Shown here in pieces: positions 12,771 through 19,469 of a DNA stretch of 25,890 nucleotides. This DNA is from a virus. The number at the start of each line of letters is the position of its first letter. The stretch's first letter is position 1. The DNA lies in IMG/VR virus record IMGVR_UViG_3300035698_005917, positions 1-25,890 of that record; one strand, written 5' to 3'. The notes under the pieces are model-generated. The model did no database searches, was not told the DNA's origin, and was given only the letters and a program-made list of their open reading frames with translations. The translations under genes and the position numbers were made by a program.

Positions 12771-13207
12771 TAGAATTGAGTGGATAATTTATCTGATAAG
12801 CCTTTCATTTCCTTTTGTATAAATGTGTATGTTGTTGCTCTGGCTCTATCTGCAAACTTATTAGGGCGTATACCCTTTCCGGAATCAAGATAGCTTAAAG
12901 GCTTTCTACCTACGCTACGCCTTCCATAATCTCTAGCCCATTTGAATTGATAAGTACCTTCATGCACAAATATCGGGTATGGCTTCCCACCTCTCTTGGC
13001 GTTTGTGCTTATGATATAGCCAAGGCCTGATCTCCTAGCCGCTACGGAATTGCGTAATATCCCAATATCTACAGGCGATTCTTTCTTGTATTCTCTTATA
13101 GCTGTATTTTTGCCCCTGTTTATAAGCCGTGTCACATGTGGAATCATGTTAGGGTCTTTTAGTATCCTGTGTAGCCTCTTTGTAACAGTAACTTGTATAT
13201 CGCTCAT
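12770..13207 (-). CDS. HK97 gp10-like neck/tail completion protein
   Basis: A 145-residue basic protein. The segment KKESPVDIGILRNSVAARR is the hallmark SPVDTGxLRxS motif of the HK97 gp10 family, followed by PYPIFVHEGTYQFKW, which matches the YAxFVExGT motif. These proteins take part in joining tail to head. It starts by ATGA overlap with the stopper gene and ends by TAATG overlap with the terminator gene. Confidence 0.85.
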   Translation of the reverse strand: MSDIQVTVTKRLHRILKDPNMIPHVTRLINRGKNTAIREYKKESPVDIGILRNSVAARRSGLGYIISTNAKRGGKPYPIFVHEGTYQFKWARDYGRRSVGRKPLSYLDSGKGIRPNKFADRARATTYTFIQKEMKGLSDKLSTQF

Positions 13208-13536
13208 GAATATAATGCGGTAGTATTCATCTTAGTAGCCCGCACACTATAGAACTTGTTACTAGAATATAATGAATTTCTTTCTTGTACGCTGTCTACC
13301 CTAAAACCGACACTATTATATTCTATTTGATCACCGACCCAAATATCAGTACCATCAGCAAAGAAAATTATATACTCCTTGCCGATTTCATTGCCTACTG
13401 TCAAGTTACTAGAGTTAGACACCGCCTGAATAAGTGCGTTGACCGTACCAACAGTAGCTACAATATCCCTCCGGGTAGTAGCATCTAATGACTTTCTTTT
13501 AACTGTAACGGAATACTTCAATAAGTCATCTATCAT
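13204..13536 (-). CDS. Head closure (stopper) protein
   Basis: A 110-residue beta-rich protein (LKYSVTVKRKSLDATTRRDIVATVGTV ... ADGTDIWVGDQIEYNSVGFRVDSVQ). It fits the SPP1 gp16/HK97 gp7 head-tail joining family, which keeps DNA in the packed head. The position between adaptor and gp10-like genes is canonical. Both ends overlap neighbours as ATGA. Confidence 0.75.
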   Translation of the reverse strand: MIDDLLKYSVTVKRKSLDATTRRDIVATVGTVNALIQAVSNSSNLTVGNEIGKEYIIFFADGTDIWVGDQIEYNSVGFRVDSVQERNSLYSSNKFYSVRATKMNTTALYS

Positions 13537-14150
13537 AGTGAGTAACGCTTGTATTTACTGATAATTGTTTGTACTTCGCCTGAGCTTGCAAATGACCCTA
13601 CATCCTCGGTCGAGTAAGTAACTGAGTACTCGCCTATCTTTTCGCTTGCCACGTCTTTAGACCCCCTTGCAGGTGCTGTACTGTTCTGATACATTATCTT
13701 GACCATCTCGTATACTATCCAATTCAATTCTACTGGCGCACCGTCTTCGGCATAGCCCGCTGTGTATGTTGCTAGGGCGTTCTTGTATGTATCATTTACA
13801 CTTACCGCAAGGATAATGACCCCCTCACCGGGTAGAAGGTAGTAATCCTCATCTACCGTGAGGGCATCGCCTCCAACCTCTAATTCTGTGAATGTGGTAA
13901 TCGGGTACTCTTTCAAAAAGATATACGACCTCGCACTTGCTAAATCGAATTTAACCCACCCTTGCAAGTCATGAACGGTTCTTTCAAGTTGTAACACTTC
14001 GTCTGTGTATACAGTACTTGCTAGGCTACGTCCGACTAGAGCATCTAGCCTAGCACCTGCAATGGTGGCGAAGCTAGTCAAAAGGGCATCGTCTTTTGTA
14101 CTCGTGATTGATAAATATTCTTTTACACTGTTTAGTGATACTAGTGCCAT
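13533..14150 (-). CDS. Head-tail connector/adaptor protein (gp6/gp15-like)
   Basis: A 205-residue protein opening ALVSLNSVKEYLSITSTKDDALLTSFATIAGARLDALVGR, the familiar start of phage gp6-like connectors (SLxxVKxYLxI...DDxLL). These form a ring under the portal. The middle is beta-rich (YIFLKEYPITTFTELEVGGDALTVDEDYYL) and the end is helical (VYEMVKIMYQN). TAATG overlap with the preceding small gene. Confidence 0.85.
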   Translation of the reverse strand: MALVSLNSVKEYLSITSTKDDALLTSFATIAGARLDALVGRSLASTVYTDEVLQLERTVHDLQGWVKFDLASARSYIFLKEYPITTFTELEVGGDALTVDEDYYLLPGEGVIILAVSVNDTYKNALATYTAGYAEDGAPVELNWIVYEMVKIMYQNSTAPARGSKDVASEKIGEYSVTYSTEDVGSFASSGEVQTIISKYKRYSL

Positions 14151-14335
14151 TATTTAGTCTTTGACTTTTTAATTTGCTTATTACTCGCTTTCTTTACTTC
14201 CTTCTTTTTCGGAGTCTTAATAACAATAAACTCATCAGGGATTGCTTTGTACACTTCCTTAGATACTGTATAGATCTTACCACCAACGTATCGCACGCCT
14301 TGATAGGCGAAGTTTAATTTGGCCTGTGCCTTCAT
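14150..14335 (-). CDS. Small basic protein after the capsid gene
   Basis: A 61-residue protein: KLNFAYQGVRYVGGKIYTVSKEVYKAIPDEFIVIKTP followed by a lysine-rich tail (KKKEVKKASNKQIKKSKTK). The GxxYxxGxxYxV pattern occurs in small proteins often found between capsid and connector genes, perhaps head completion or capsid-associated factors. The basic tail may touch DNA. No firm family is assigned. Confidence 0.65.
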   Translation of the reverse strand: MKAQAKLNFAYQGVRYVGGKIYTVSKEVYKAIPDEFIVIKTPKKKEVKKASNKQIKKSKTK

Positions 14336-14360
14336 AGAGATTAACTCTAAAATTATCTAG

Positions 14361-14386
14361 CGGAAGGGGTGAATACACCCCAACCG
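14361..14386 (-). terminator. Strong hairpin after the capsid gene
   Basis: CGG-AA-GGGGTG-AATA-CACCCC-AA-CCG on the plus strand: a 6-bp GC-rich stem with a 4-nt loop and an outer 3-bp stem across an internal loop. It lies 18 nt after the capsid stop. No T-tract follows on the minus strand, so it may block 3' decay or cause partial termination rather than full termination. Confidence 0.55.
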
Positions 14387-14404
14387 TTAAACAACGTACA
14401 ACTT

Positions 14405-15556
14405 CTAAGAAGCCGCTCCTGTTGCTAATGTTGCTAGCCCTGCTGGTAATACAACTGTATTTCCTGTTCTCTTAACAATTCTTAGAGCTTGCATATCCTG
14501 CTCGCCTAAGTTGTTAGAACCAACTGTACCCTCTTCAAGAATCTTAACTTTGAGGCCTGTTCGGTCTCCGATCATTAAGTGCTTGCTTAGATCACCATAA
14601 AACGCAAACTTTGTAGCTGCGGCTGTAGTTGATGGGAAGCTGTTAGAAAGAATTACTTTCTGACCCCATGCCATAAGGCCGACTTGGTCTTGTGGGTTAG
14701 TTCCGTAGTAAGTTGCATTTGTTGGCTTGGTCTTCAAAATTGCATTCCATACTGACGGGTGCATACCGAAAACGCCATTTTCACCTTCAAGTACACTGTA
14801 TTCCATTATTTCGTTCTTCATATCTGCTAAGTTGTCCCAGGTAGCATCTGTGAATACTGACGCAACGGCCATTGTCACAGCTGAAGTGCCTGTAATGGCT
14901 AGAAGTCCCTCAGAACCGGAAACTGCACCGGAAATGAACTGCCCTTCCTCAGTTAGTGATAATGCTTGTGCATATCGCCCTGCTAGATACTCAATCAAAG
15001 GAATCTCTGCGTCTTCAAATACTTCTGAAGAAAATGCCGAAATTGCTGCATACTTACGAGCTGTCAAAACTGGCTCTCCGAATGCTGCATTTGATTCTGC
15101 AATCTGGTCTGCTTCACCTTCAATAGTAACAGCAACATCTGTAACTAATGTGTTTAGGTTTAACACTTTGCTGTTCATAGGCAAAATCTGAGCTTCTTTT
15201 CTTACCTTTGAGTAGTCATCTAGCTTGTCATGTACTCTTTTCTCAAACTCTGTAGGGACTAAGTAGCCACCTGCTGAGCCTGTACCCTCGTTCAACGCTT
15301 TAGCTCTTACTGCGTGCATGCCCTTTAGGGTTGCGTAGTCTTCTGTTGCTAATGCTTTGAAGAAGGCTATCTCTACTTCTCTGCTCTTTGCTTCTTTAAG
15401 TTTCTTTTCCTCAACTGGAGAAACATCAACCTTTTTTTGTCTCTTCTCAATTGTCTCTTTGTTCTTTGCTGACGCTTCGGCTATCACTTCTGCAAGTTCC
15501 CTCTTATCGAACTTTACAACTGTAGCCTGTGCATCAACTTTCTTTTCGTCATTCAT
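14405..15556 (-). CDS. Major capsid protein, HK97 fold
   Basis: A 383-residue protein. Residues 1-90 form a charged, coiled-coil delta/scaffold domain expected to be removed by the protease. GSAGGYLVPTEFEKRVHD (residues 93-110) marks the start of the mature HK97-like domain, and IAESNAAFGEPVLTARKYAAISAFSSEVFEDAEI is the classic P-domain block. The C-terminal part (GLKVKILEEGTVGSNNLGEQDMQALRIVKRTG) is also typical. It follows the protease by 16 nt. No clear ribosome binding site is seen before ATG, notable for what should be the most abundant virion protein. Confidence 0.93.
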   Translation of the reverse strand: MNDEKKVDAQATVVKFDKRELAEVIAEASAKNKETIEKRQKKVDVSPVEEKKLKEAKSREVEIAFFKALATEDYATLKGMHAVRAKALNEGTGSAGGYLVPTEFEKRVHDKLDDYSKVRKEAQILPMNSKVLNLNTLVTDVAVTIEGEADQIAESNAAFGEPVLTARKYAAISAFSSEVFEDAEIPLIEYLAGRYAQALSLTEEGQFISGAVSGSEGLLAITGTSAVTMAVASVFTDATWDNLADMKNEIMEYSVLEGENGVFGMHPSVWNAILKTKPTNATYYGTNPQDQVGLMAWGQKVILSNSFPSTTAAATKFAFYGDLSKHLMIGDRTGLKVKILEEGTVGSNNLGEQDMQALRIVKRTGNTVVLPAGLATLATGAAS

Positions 15557-15572
15557 TTTCTGAAAGTCTAAA

Positions 15573-16319
15573 CTATAAATTTTCTCTTATCAATTCTTGC
15601 AAGTCTTTGACCGTTAAAACTACCTCGTTCGGGTTCTCCTCACGGGCTGTAGTGTCCTTTGGGGTTTCCTCAGAACTGGCAAGCTTCGCAATTATTGCTT
15701 TATATATCCCGGCAACGTCTTTTACTTCATCGCCTGTCTTCTCGTACCCAAGCATGTCTGTAAGCTCGGTACTCATAAATGATTTTCTGTATTCTTTAAC
15801 TGCTGGCTTTGTGTCTGCATGGTTTTTGAGCCTCTTTACTAGTTCCTGTCCTATTTCCTCGGCCTTCAAGCCCTTTGATTCTATTTCCGCATATGTGTTA
15901 GCTGGCACACTCACAAGTGATAATTCGTATAATTCACTCTGAGGTATTTGGCCACTCTTTCTATCATAATCAAACACCTTAAACCCGATGGATGTAGCTT
16001 TAACAAACCCACCATCGACTAAGGCTTTAGCTATCTTACCTCTAGGGGTATTAGCAAACTCTAATTCGCCTTTCAATACATTCACCCCTGTATTATCAAC
16101 TTCCTTACGAGGGTTTAATACTCTACCAAGTACATTATCGACAACTGAACCGCCCATATTATGGGCATCTAGTAGCACAGGATTCTTTGCAAAGTTATCA
16201 ATATTTATCCCGTCAATTACTACGACTTCACCGTCTCTATCTGCAACCTCACGTGATAGCGTCACGGTATAAGATTTATTACCGAACTCTACTTGTCCTT
16301 CTGTGTGTTTTGTTTTCAT
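15573..16319 (-). CDS. Prohead serine protease, HK97 family
   Basis: A 248-residue protein. The core has DRDGEVVVIDGINIDNFAKNPVLLDAHN with H53, then VKATSIGF with S110, then SELYELSLVSVPAN (131-141), the expected catalytic and fold signatures of caudovirus prohead proteases. It cleaves the capsid delta domain and itself during maturation. The last 70 residues are a charged C-terminal tail. The start has an extended -10 promoter 6 nt upstream and no ribosome binding site, so a leaderless protease-capsid mRNA is likely. Confidence 0.9.
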   Translation of the reverse strand: MKTKHTEGQVEFGNKSYTVTLSREVADRDGEVVVIDGINIDNFAKNPVLLDAHNMGGSVVDNVLGRVLNPRKEVDNTGVNVLKGELEFANTPRGKIAKALVDGGFVKATSIGFKVFDYDRKSGQIPQSELYELSLVSVPANTYAEIESKGLKAEEIGQELVKRLKNHADTKPAVKEYRKSFMSTELTDMLGYEKTGDEVKDVAGIYKAIIAKLASSEETPKDTTAREENPNEVVLTVKDLQELIRENL

Positions 16320-16325
16320 AACATT

Positions 16326-16334
16326 ATTATAACA
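16326..16334 (-). promoter_or_regulatory. Extended -10 promoter, leaderless type
   Basis: TGTTATAAT on the minus strand, then AATGTT and the ATG at 16319. TTAAAA stands 17 nt upstream of the -10 as a possible weak -35. Identical from TG to ATG to the promoter before 6328. It would drive the protease-capsid genes separately from the upstream virion module. Confidence 0.7.
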
Positions 16335-16361
16335 AATTATGCTCCACTTTTTAATACCACC

Positions 16362-17795
16362 CTAAGCCGATACCGTTCCGGATATCCCACCGCTTAATAC
16401 AGTTCCGGAGGTTGCCCCGTCATCGAGGGTGGCTGTTATTGCATTAGTAGTTACCACCCCATTAATCTGTACCGGTGCTTGTTGACCTGAAATTGCGTAC
16501 TGTAACCCAAGCGATAGAAGGGTGCCACCACTCATGACATATTCTAAGCCTAACTGAGTACTCACTTCAGATAGCACCGAGTAATCCAACTCCCTTGTAG
16601 GCGATGTAGACGTGGTTATTGAGTAATCCAACCCCCTTGTAGCACTAGAGCCGGTCTGAATCGAGTAGTTTAATGCTCTTTGAATAGCAATTGACCCGGT
16701 AGTTGTTACCGTATATCCCATCTCTAATTGCGTAGTAGCGGCTGTTAAAACGTTGTAGTCTAGTACCTTTTGAGCCGAAACAGGTGATTTTACGCTATAT
16801 TCGAGAATTTTCTGTTCAGAACTGCTTATTTCCACTGAATAACTGGCTACTTTTGTAGTGCCGGAAGCTGTCAATAATGAGTAATCTAAACCCTTTGTGC
16901 TGTCGCTTTGTGTTAATACAGAATATTCGGCCGCCTTTGTAGCTGAATCGCTTGTTAAAATAGTATAATCTGCGTCCTTTGTAGCTGAATCGCTTGTTAA
17001 AATAGTATAATCTGCGTCCTTTGTTGTTGAGCTATCAGTCAATATTGAATAATCTGCGCCCTTAGTTGTTGAGCTATCAGTCAATATTGAATAATCTGCA
17101 CACCTTGTTGTTGACGAACCCGTTTGAACCGAATATCCGAGCGTCTTTGTAACTGAAACAGTAGTAGAACCGTAGTCGATTGTAGGGTGGGCTACTTCTG
17201 TTGTCCCATTTACCGTAGCAGTTACGCTACCAATATCAATATCGCCTGATGTATCGGTCAGTTTCATATAAAAAGTTGCAGAACTGACTTGGTCTGCTGA
17301 CAACCCACCTGCTAAATCGGAAATATCACCTACTGATAGTACAGAGTTCCACATTGCAACCTCAGCTATAGCCCCATCGTAATGTCTTTGCTCACTACCA
17401 CTATTAAACTGCATACCGATAGAAGCATAACCACTTGTCGGAGTGTTCGGGGTGTTTGTAACACTTGTTGACTTTGTGCCATCAAGATATAAAGAAAGCG
17501 TACCTGAATCTCTTATAAGCAAGAGGTGTTGCCATGTTGCATCGGTCATTGTTACACCAGGGTCAGCCCACGCCACAGAACCCAACAACCCTACATACTT
17601 GCTACCGCTACTATCAAATGCCGCCCCTGCGAACATACCATAGCCACCCGCATCATCGCCATTGCTAAATATACAGCCCGTAGCCTGTGCCAAATTAGGC
17701 TTAACCCAAGCCTGTATCGTAAAGTCATCTGTTGAAGTACTAATCCTATTTGATAGAGTTACATCGTCCGTGCTGTTATTGAATGAGAGTGCCAT
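16362..17795 (-). CDS. LamG-domain protein with 14-residue tandem repeats, probable virion decoration/fibre
   Basis: A 477-residue protein. Residues 1-180 resemble a LamG/concanavalin jelly-roll (SFNNSTDDVTL, DDFTIQAWVKPN, TWQHLLLIRDSGTLSLYLDG, YDGAIAEVAMWN), likely to bind carbohydrate. Residues 221-437 contain about fifteen repeats of 14 residues with consensus YSxLTxSSTTKxAD; one copy is 16 long. A short glycine/threonine-rich tail follows (ATSGTVLSGGISG). Such repeats may form a beta-solenoid or extended fibre. It lies in the head gene region between portal and protease, so a capsid-surface decoration or head fibre is a fair guess; a tail-tip role is possible. It starts with TAATG overlap. 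Confidence 0.7.
   Translation of the reverse strand: MALSFNNSTDDVTLSNRISTSTDDFTIQAWVKPNLAQATGCIFSNGDDAGGYGMFAGAAFDSSGSKYVGLLGSVAWADPGVTMTDATWQHLLLIRDSGTLSLYLDGTKSTSVTNTPNTPTSGYASIGMQFNSGSEQRHYDGAIAEVAMWNSVLSVGDISDLAGGLSADQVSSATFYMKLTDTSGDIDIGSVTATVNGTTEVAHPTIDYGSTTVSVTKTLGYSVQTGSSTTRCADYSILTDSSTTKGADYSILTDSSTTKDADYTILTSDSATKDADYTILTSDSATKAAEYSVLTQSDSTKGLDYSLLTASGTTKVASYSVEISSSEQKILEYSVKSPVSAQKVLDYNVLTAATTQLEMGYTVTTTGSIAIQRALNYSIQTGSSATRGLDYSITTSTSPTRELDYSVLSEVSTQLGLEYVMSGGTLLSLGLQYAISGQQAPVQINGVVTTNAITATLDDGATSGTVLSGGISGTVSA
16485..17135 (-). repeat. 42-nt coding tandem repeats
   Basis: About fifteen in-frame 42-nt units encode the 14-residue repeats. Copies at 16934-16975 and 16976-17017 are identical. 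Copies at 17018-17059 and 17060-17101 differ at two bases. The outer copies are much more diverged, so the centre of the array has expanded recently. Confidence 0.9.
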
Positions 17796-18169
17796 TAGTG
17801 AATTTTTATCCTATCAATATCATCTATTAAAACAGTAGAGTCATCAGGCAAGATCACTATCATTACCTTGCACGTGCCTATCTCGTACCCAAAACAATAC
17901 AATCTAATAGATTGCTCGTTTGGTAACCCGTGATTCAAGACAATATTCCTGTAAAAATGTATAAGCTTTGCACACTTCGGCATGTGTAGAGTGTGCAACC
18001 CTGTATCCGAATACATAGTAAACCCATCCAGAGCCTTTTGGTTTATATCGTGGAAGTTGTGAAAGACATTATCAGCCCCGAACTGCTCAAGAATAGAGCC
18101 GTCAGCATAGACAGCTCGCCATCTCCATTTTTCCTGCGGGATTGTATTCCCTTCTTTGTCTTTCCACAT
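17795..18169 (-). CDS. Unknown protein of the accessory virion module
   Basis: A 124-residue protein, MWKDKEGNTIPQEKWRWRAVYADGSILEQFG..., rich in aromatic residues and histidine, with three cysteines. No motif I can name. The opening (WRAVYADGSxLxQF) is seen in small phage proteins of unknown function. It overlaps the LamG gene by TAATG and is probably translated with it, so it may be a chaperone or partner for the fibre. Confidence 0.6.
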   Translation of the reverse strand: MWKDKEGNTIPQEKWRWRAVYADGSILEQFGADNVFHNFHDINQKALDGFTMYSDTGLHTLHMPKCAKLIHFYRNIVLNHGLPNEQSIRLYCFGYEIGTCKVMIVILPDDSTVLIDDIDRIKIH

Positions 18170-18186
18170 TGCATTGTGTTTATAAG

Positions 18187-18690
18187 TTACGCAATTTCGT
18201 CGTACTGGTAATTCATTGTAGTGCTTGCCCCTGCTGTAGTTCCTGAATCTGTTTGCAATTGGTGTATCAGGTAATCGCTATACCCTGTAGCCGTTAATGT
18301 CCCAGCCAACGAGCCGTCAATTCCTAAGTTAGCTCCTGTAGGCTCACTAGTTGGCATTGCCTGAGTAGCAAGCGTAGATGTAGTCGCTATTGGTGTTGCG
18401 TATGTTTCGGCACCCCCATAGCTAGACTCGCGCGCGTTTGTGTCGTGTGCATCTGACCCGCTCAGTGATGTTGTTCGCCACACTTTCAAATTACTGATAG
18501 ATGTTGACCCGCCCAAATTAGTGACATTAATTCGTTGCCACTTTTCGTATGAGTTATTGCCCGGTGTAATCGGGTAAGTAGCGCTTACAAGATTGATTGC
18601 GTCTGTACTGCCCATATTTGAGTTAGTAATAGAAGCTGTTATGATCTCACCTGCTCCGTTACTCTCTGATATAGATACTGTTGCTGCCAT
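18187..18690 (-). CDS. Probable structural protein of the accessory virion module
   Basis: A 167-residue protein rich in Ser, Thr and Ala (ISESNGAGEIITASITNSNMGSTDAINLV), beta-strand-like throughout, with INVTNLGGSTSISNLKVWRTT in the middle. No signal peptide or membrane segment. Composition and neighbours suggest a virion surface protein. A TATATT element lies 7 nt before the ATG and no ribosome binding site is seen. No family assigned. Confidence 0.6.
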   Translation of the reverse strand: MAATVSISESNGAGEIITASITNSNMGSTDAINLVSATYPITPGNNSYEKWQRINVTNLGGSTSISNLKVWRTTSLSGSDAHDTNARESSYGGAETYATPIATTSTLATQAMPTSEPTGANLGIDGSLAGTLTATGYSDYLIHQLQTDSGTTAGASTTMNYQYDEIA

Positions 18691-18697
18691 GTCTTTT

Positions 18698-18703
18698 AAT
18701 ATA
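18698..18703 (-). promoter_or_regulatory. Possible -10 element, leaderless type
   Basis: TATATT on the minus strand, then AAAAGAC and the ATG at 18690. No TG extension and 5/6 match, so weaker than the others, but the spacing fits the pattern. Confidence 0.35.
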
Positions 18704-18707
18704 AAAA

Positions 18708-19043
18708 TTAGCTTGTTCTTAGTGTAACATCCTGTACCACTTTCAAAGGGGCCGCTTGTACCGAAAGGATATCCCCTGTTGAAGTCTTAACCTGTAAATC
18801 GTAGCTATACCCGCCTATTGCGATATCTGTATCCGAAGCGGTTAGGGATACTGTAGCGATCCCTCCAGAACCATCACCGGCAACAGTCGCATCGTATGAT
18901 ATCTCAGCGTCTACGTCGGCTTCTGTTATGTTTGACTTAGCAGTGAAAAAGATTGTCCCACCCGTAATATCAAGTGCCGCCCCTGCTGAGTCGGTAAGTG
19001 TAAATGTCAAAGTTGTAGTATCCCCTCGTATAATTTCTAGCAT
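18708..19043 (-). CDS. BppU N-terminal-like protein
   Basis: A 111-residue beta-rich protein. IIRGDTTTLTFTLTDSAGAALDITGGTIFFTAKSN, TVSLTASDTDIAIGGYSYDLQVKTSTGD and a final KVVQDVTLR match the N-terminal domain of baseplate upper proteins (BppU) and related Ig-like phage modules. In lactococcal phages this domain attaches receptor-binding proteins to the baseplate. Here it is the whole protein and is encoded among head genes, so it may be an adaptor for the neighbouring LamG protein. An extended -10 lies 5 nt before the ATG. Confidence 0.75.
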   Translation of the reverse strand: MLEIIRGDTTTLTFTLTDSAGAALDITGGTIFFTAKSNITEADVDAEISYDATVAGDGSGGIATVSLTASDTDIAIGGYSYDLQVKTSTGDILSVQAAPLKVVQDVTLRTS

Positions 19044-19048
19044 TATCT

Positions 19049-19057
19049 ATTATATCA
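19049..19057 (-). promoter_or_regulatory. Extended -10 promoter, leaderless type
   Basis: TGATATAAT on the minus strand, then AGATA and the ATG at 19043. Perfect -10 with TG extension. It would start transcription of the accessory virion module. Confidence 0.65.
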
Positions 19058-19059
19058 AA

Positions 19060-19161
19060 TTAATTATCGACTAGCACAATATCAAATCCAGCAGACACCC
19101 CAGCGATATCTTGGTCTGTATCCATTCTAATTTCTATATCCGTTTTTTCTGTGAATGGCAT
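19060..19161 (-). CDS. Possible 33-residue protein
   Basis: An ATG at 19161 opens MPFTEKTDIEIRMDTDQDIA, continuing GVSAGFDIVLVDN to TAA at 19062-19060. It fills the gap between the small coiled-coil gene and the BppU-like gene. There is no ribosome binding site or clear promoter. The composition is protein-like, but the size makes it uncertain. No function proposed. Confidence 0.4.
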   Translation of the reverse strand: MPFTEKTDIEIRMDTDQDIAGVSAGFDIVLVDN

Positions 19162-19170
19162 TGGCTATTA

Positions 19171-19467
19171 TTAAACTATTTTATCTTTTGCCTCCAATAC
19201 TGCGACCCTCGCCTCAAGTGCTACGAGGTCAATAACTAATCCGTCAATTTGTTTATTAATATCTGCTATCACGTCTGCCACTTCCCTATGCCATTCAGCT
19301 ATAGCAGTGACTAGCTCTTGGATTACCTTGTCTAGTGTAGATCTCTTGTAAGAATTGGAGTTAATCGACTTGGCCCTGCTCTTCACCGCCTCGCCTACCC
19401 CCTGTTCTATAAGAATGTTGATTCTATCTTGTGAATCCTGTGCAAATGTCTGTTTTGTGAGTTTCAT
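19171..19467 (-). CDS. Small coiled-coil protein after the portal
   Basis: A 98-residue protein from the ATG at 19467 (MKLTKQTFAQDSQDRINILIEQG), which begins 2 nt after the portal stop. An ATG at 19503 would overlap the portal end and has no better ribosome binding site, so I prefer 19467. The C-terminal half is a long helix with heptad character (VIQELVTAIAEWHREVADVIADINKQIDGLVIDLVALEARVAVLEAK), likely a trimeric or tetrameric coiled coil. It could be a virion or assembly factor. Confidence 0.6.
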   Translation of the reverse strand: MKLTKQTFAQDSQDRINILIEQGVGEAVKSRAKSINSNSYKRSTLDKVIQELVTAIAEWHREVADVIADINKQIDGLVIDLVALEARVAVLEAKDKIV

Positions 19468-19469
19468 AT

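Noticed and set aside
14361-14386. Full intrinsic terminator after the capsid gene
   Set aside because: The stem is strong but no T-tract follows on the minus strand, and genes downstream need the transcript; kept only as a hairpin.
16485-17135. Possible CRISPR array or noncoding satellite
   Set aside because: The 42-nt units are in frame with a long gene, have no unique spacers, and encode a regular 14-residue motif.
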